Origin: BOG-908 sp964657885
GTDB lineage: Bacteria; Pseudomonadota; Alphaproteobacteria; Acetobacterales; Acetobacteraceae
Reading direction: 5' to 3'
Length of the DNA stretch: 5,934 nucleotides
Assembly (NCBI GenBank): GCA_964657885.1
Contig: CAZZWO010000195.1
Coordinates: forward strand, 1-5,934
Shown here: in pieces, positions 5,287 to 5,934 of the stretch
Position numbering within the stretch: the first letter of the stretch is position 1
Layout: each line of letters opens with the position of its first letter
The notes under the pieces: generated by a model
The model's database searches: none
What the model was told of the DNA's origin: nothing
Seen by the model: only the letters and a program-made list of their open reading frames with translations
Position numbers and translations under genes: made by a program

Positions 5287-5934
5287 ATGGACCAGCACCA
5301 GCCTGCCTCCCTCGGCAATGCCCCGACCTTCACGATCGATGAGACGCCGGTACGCTTCGACCTGCTGACGGAGAACCCGGTTTACAAGCCGTTCCGCTAC
5401 CCGTGGGCGTACGATGCGTGGCTGACACAGCAGCGCGTGCATTGGCTGCCGGAAGAGGTTCCGCTGGCCGACGATGTGAAGGACTGGCATCGCAACCTGA
5501 CCGATGGGGAGCGCAACCTCGTCACGCAGATCTTCCGCTTCTTCACGCAATCGGACGTGGAGGTGAACAATTGCTACATGAAGCATTACAGCCAGGTGTT
5601 CAAACCCACCGAAGTGCTGATGATGCTGTCTGCGTTTTCCAACATCGAGACGGTGCACATCGCCGCCTACAGCCATCTTCTCGACACCATCGGCATGCCC
5701 GAGATCGAGTATCAGGCGTTCCGGCGCATCAAGGAGATGAAGGACAAGTTCGACTACATGCAGTCCTTCACGGTGGACAGCAAGCACGAGATCGCCAAGA
5801 CCCTGGCGGCTTTCGGCGCGTTCACCGAAGGCCTGCAACTGTTCGCATCGTTTGCGATCCTGCTGAACTTCCCACGCTTCAACAAGCTGAAGGGGATGGG
5901 CCAGATCGTCTCGTGGTCGGTGCGCGACGAGACG
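5287..5934 (+). CDS. nrdB: Class I ribonucleoside-diphosphate reductase, beta (radical) subunit (3'-truncated by window edge)
   Basis: The frame is open from ATG 5287 to the right edge, giving 216 residues of a protein usually about 320-380 long. NrdB houses a metal centre and tyrosyl radical that starts catalysis in NrdA. Ligands by alignment to E. coli NrdB: D90 (in FFTQSDVEV; E. coli D84), E121 and H124 (NIETVH; E115/H118), E181 (FTEGLQLF; E204) and E215 in the last visible motif VRDE (E238). The paired His would be at 218, just outside the window. Y128, four residues after H124, matches the radical Tyr122, so this is a conventional Tyr-bearing type, not a Tyr-less subclass. There is no N-terminal ATP cone: only about 30 residues precede the NPVYKPFRYPWAYDAW core. 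AGGA at 5277-5280 supports the start. Whether the metal is Fe-Fe or another type cannot be told from sequence. Confidence 0.95.
   Translation, partial: MDQHQPASLGNAPTFTIDETPVRFDLLTENPVYKPFRYPWAYDAWLTQQRVHWLPEEVPLADDVKDWHRNLTDGERNLVTQIFRFFTQSDVEVNNCYMKHYSQVFKPTEVLMMLSAFSNIETVHIAAYSHLLDTIGMPEIEYQAFRRIKEMKDKFDYMQSFTVDSKHEIAKTLAAFGAFTEGLQLFASFAILLNFPRFNKLKGMGQIVSWSVRDET

Overview
The window comes from a high-GC bacterium, most likely an alphaproteobacterium. The NrdA lacks an ATP cone and has the Y-Y-C-R-S-x-S-I-Q-R-A-D type C-terminus that I associate with Rhodospirillales/Acetobacteraceae. That placement rests on recalled family resemblance and is only moderately secure.

Layout, left to right. 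(1) 3-833 (+): the C-terminal two thirds of an ArsB/NhaD-superfamily (arsenite-antiporter-like) permease, entering from the left edge. (2) 858-1313 (+): a small YdcZ-type (DUF606) DMT-family membrane protein, 24 bp downstream and probably in the same operon. (3) 1314-1568: intergenic region with a candidate nrdA promoter and a short hairpin. (4) 1569-3455 (+): nrdA, the class I ribonucleotide reductase catalytic subunit, complete. (5) 3456-3508: a short convergent gap with a hairpin terminator candidate and inverted repeats. (6) 3509-4903 (-): a secreted phosphoesterase of the phospholipase C/acid phosphatase superfamily. (7) 4904-5286: a 383-bp divergent intergenic region with an inverted repeat, a candidate NrdR-box pair, a candidate promoter and a leader inverted repeat. 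(8) 5287-5934 (+): nrdB, the class I radical-generating subunit, cut by the right edge.

NrdA and NrdB are the two halves of one enzyme, which makes deoxyribonucleotides. Here the genes are about 1.8 kb apart, with an unrelated secreted hydrolase in opposite orientation between them. Each nrd gene has its own upstream region, and the two regions share a 17-bp block (14/17 identical) that includes a -10-like CTAGAT, which suggests parallel expression of the split pair. An 8-9 bp repeat (AGGTTCGG / CCGAACCT) lies at both ends of the phosphoesterase, and copies overlap the stop codons of both convergent genes. This may mark an insertion boundary. Neither RNR subunit has an N-terminal ATP cone, so the usual dATP off-switch appears to be absent.

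I see no CRISPR array, rRNA, tRNA, transposase or clearly new multi-gene system. The points most worth checking are the shared nrd promoter block, the candidate NrdR boxes and the repeat-flanked phosphoesterase.
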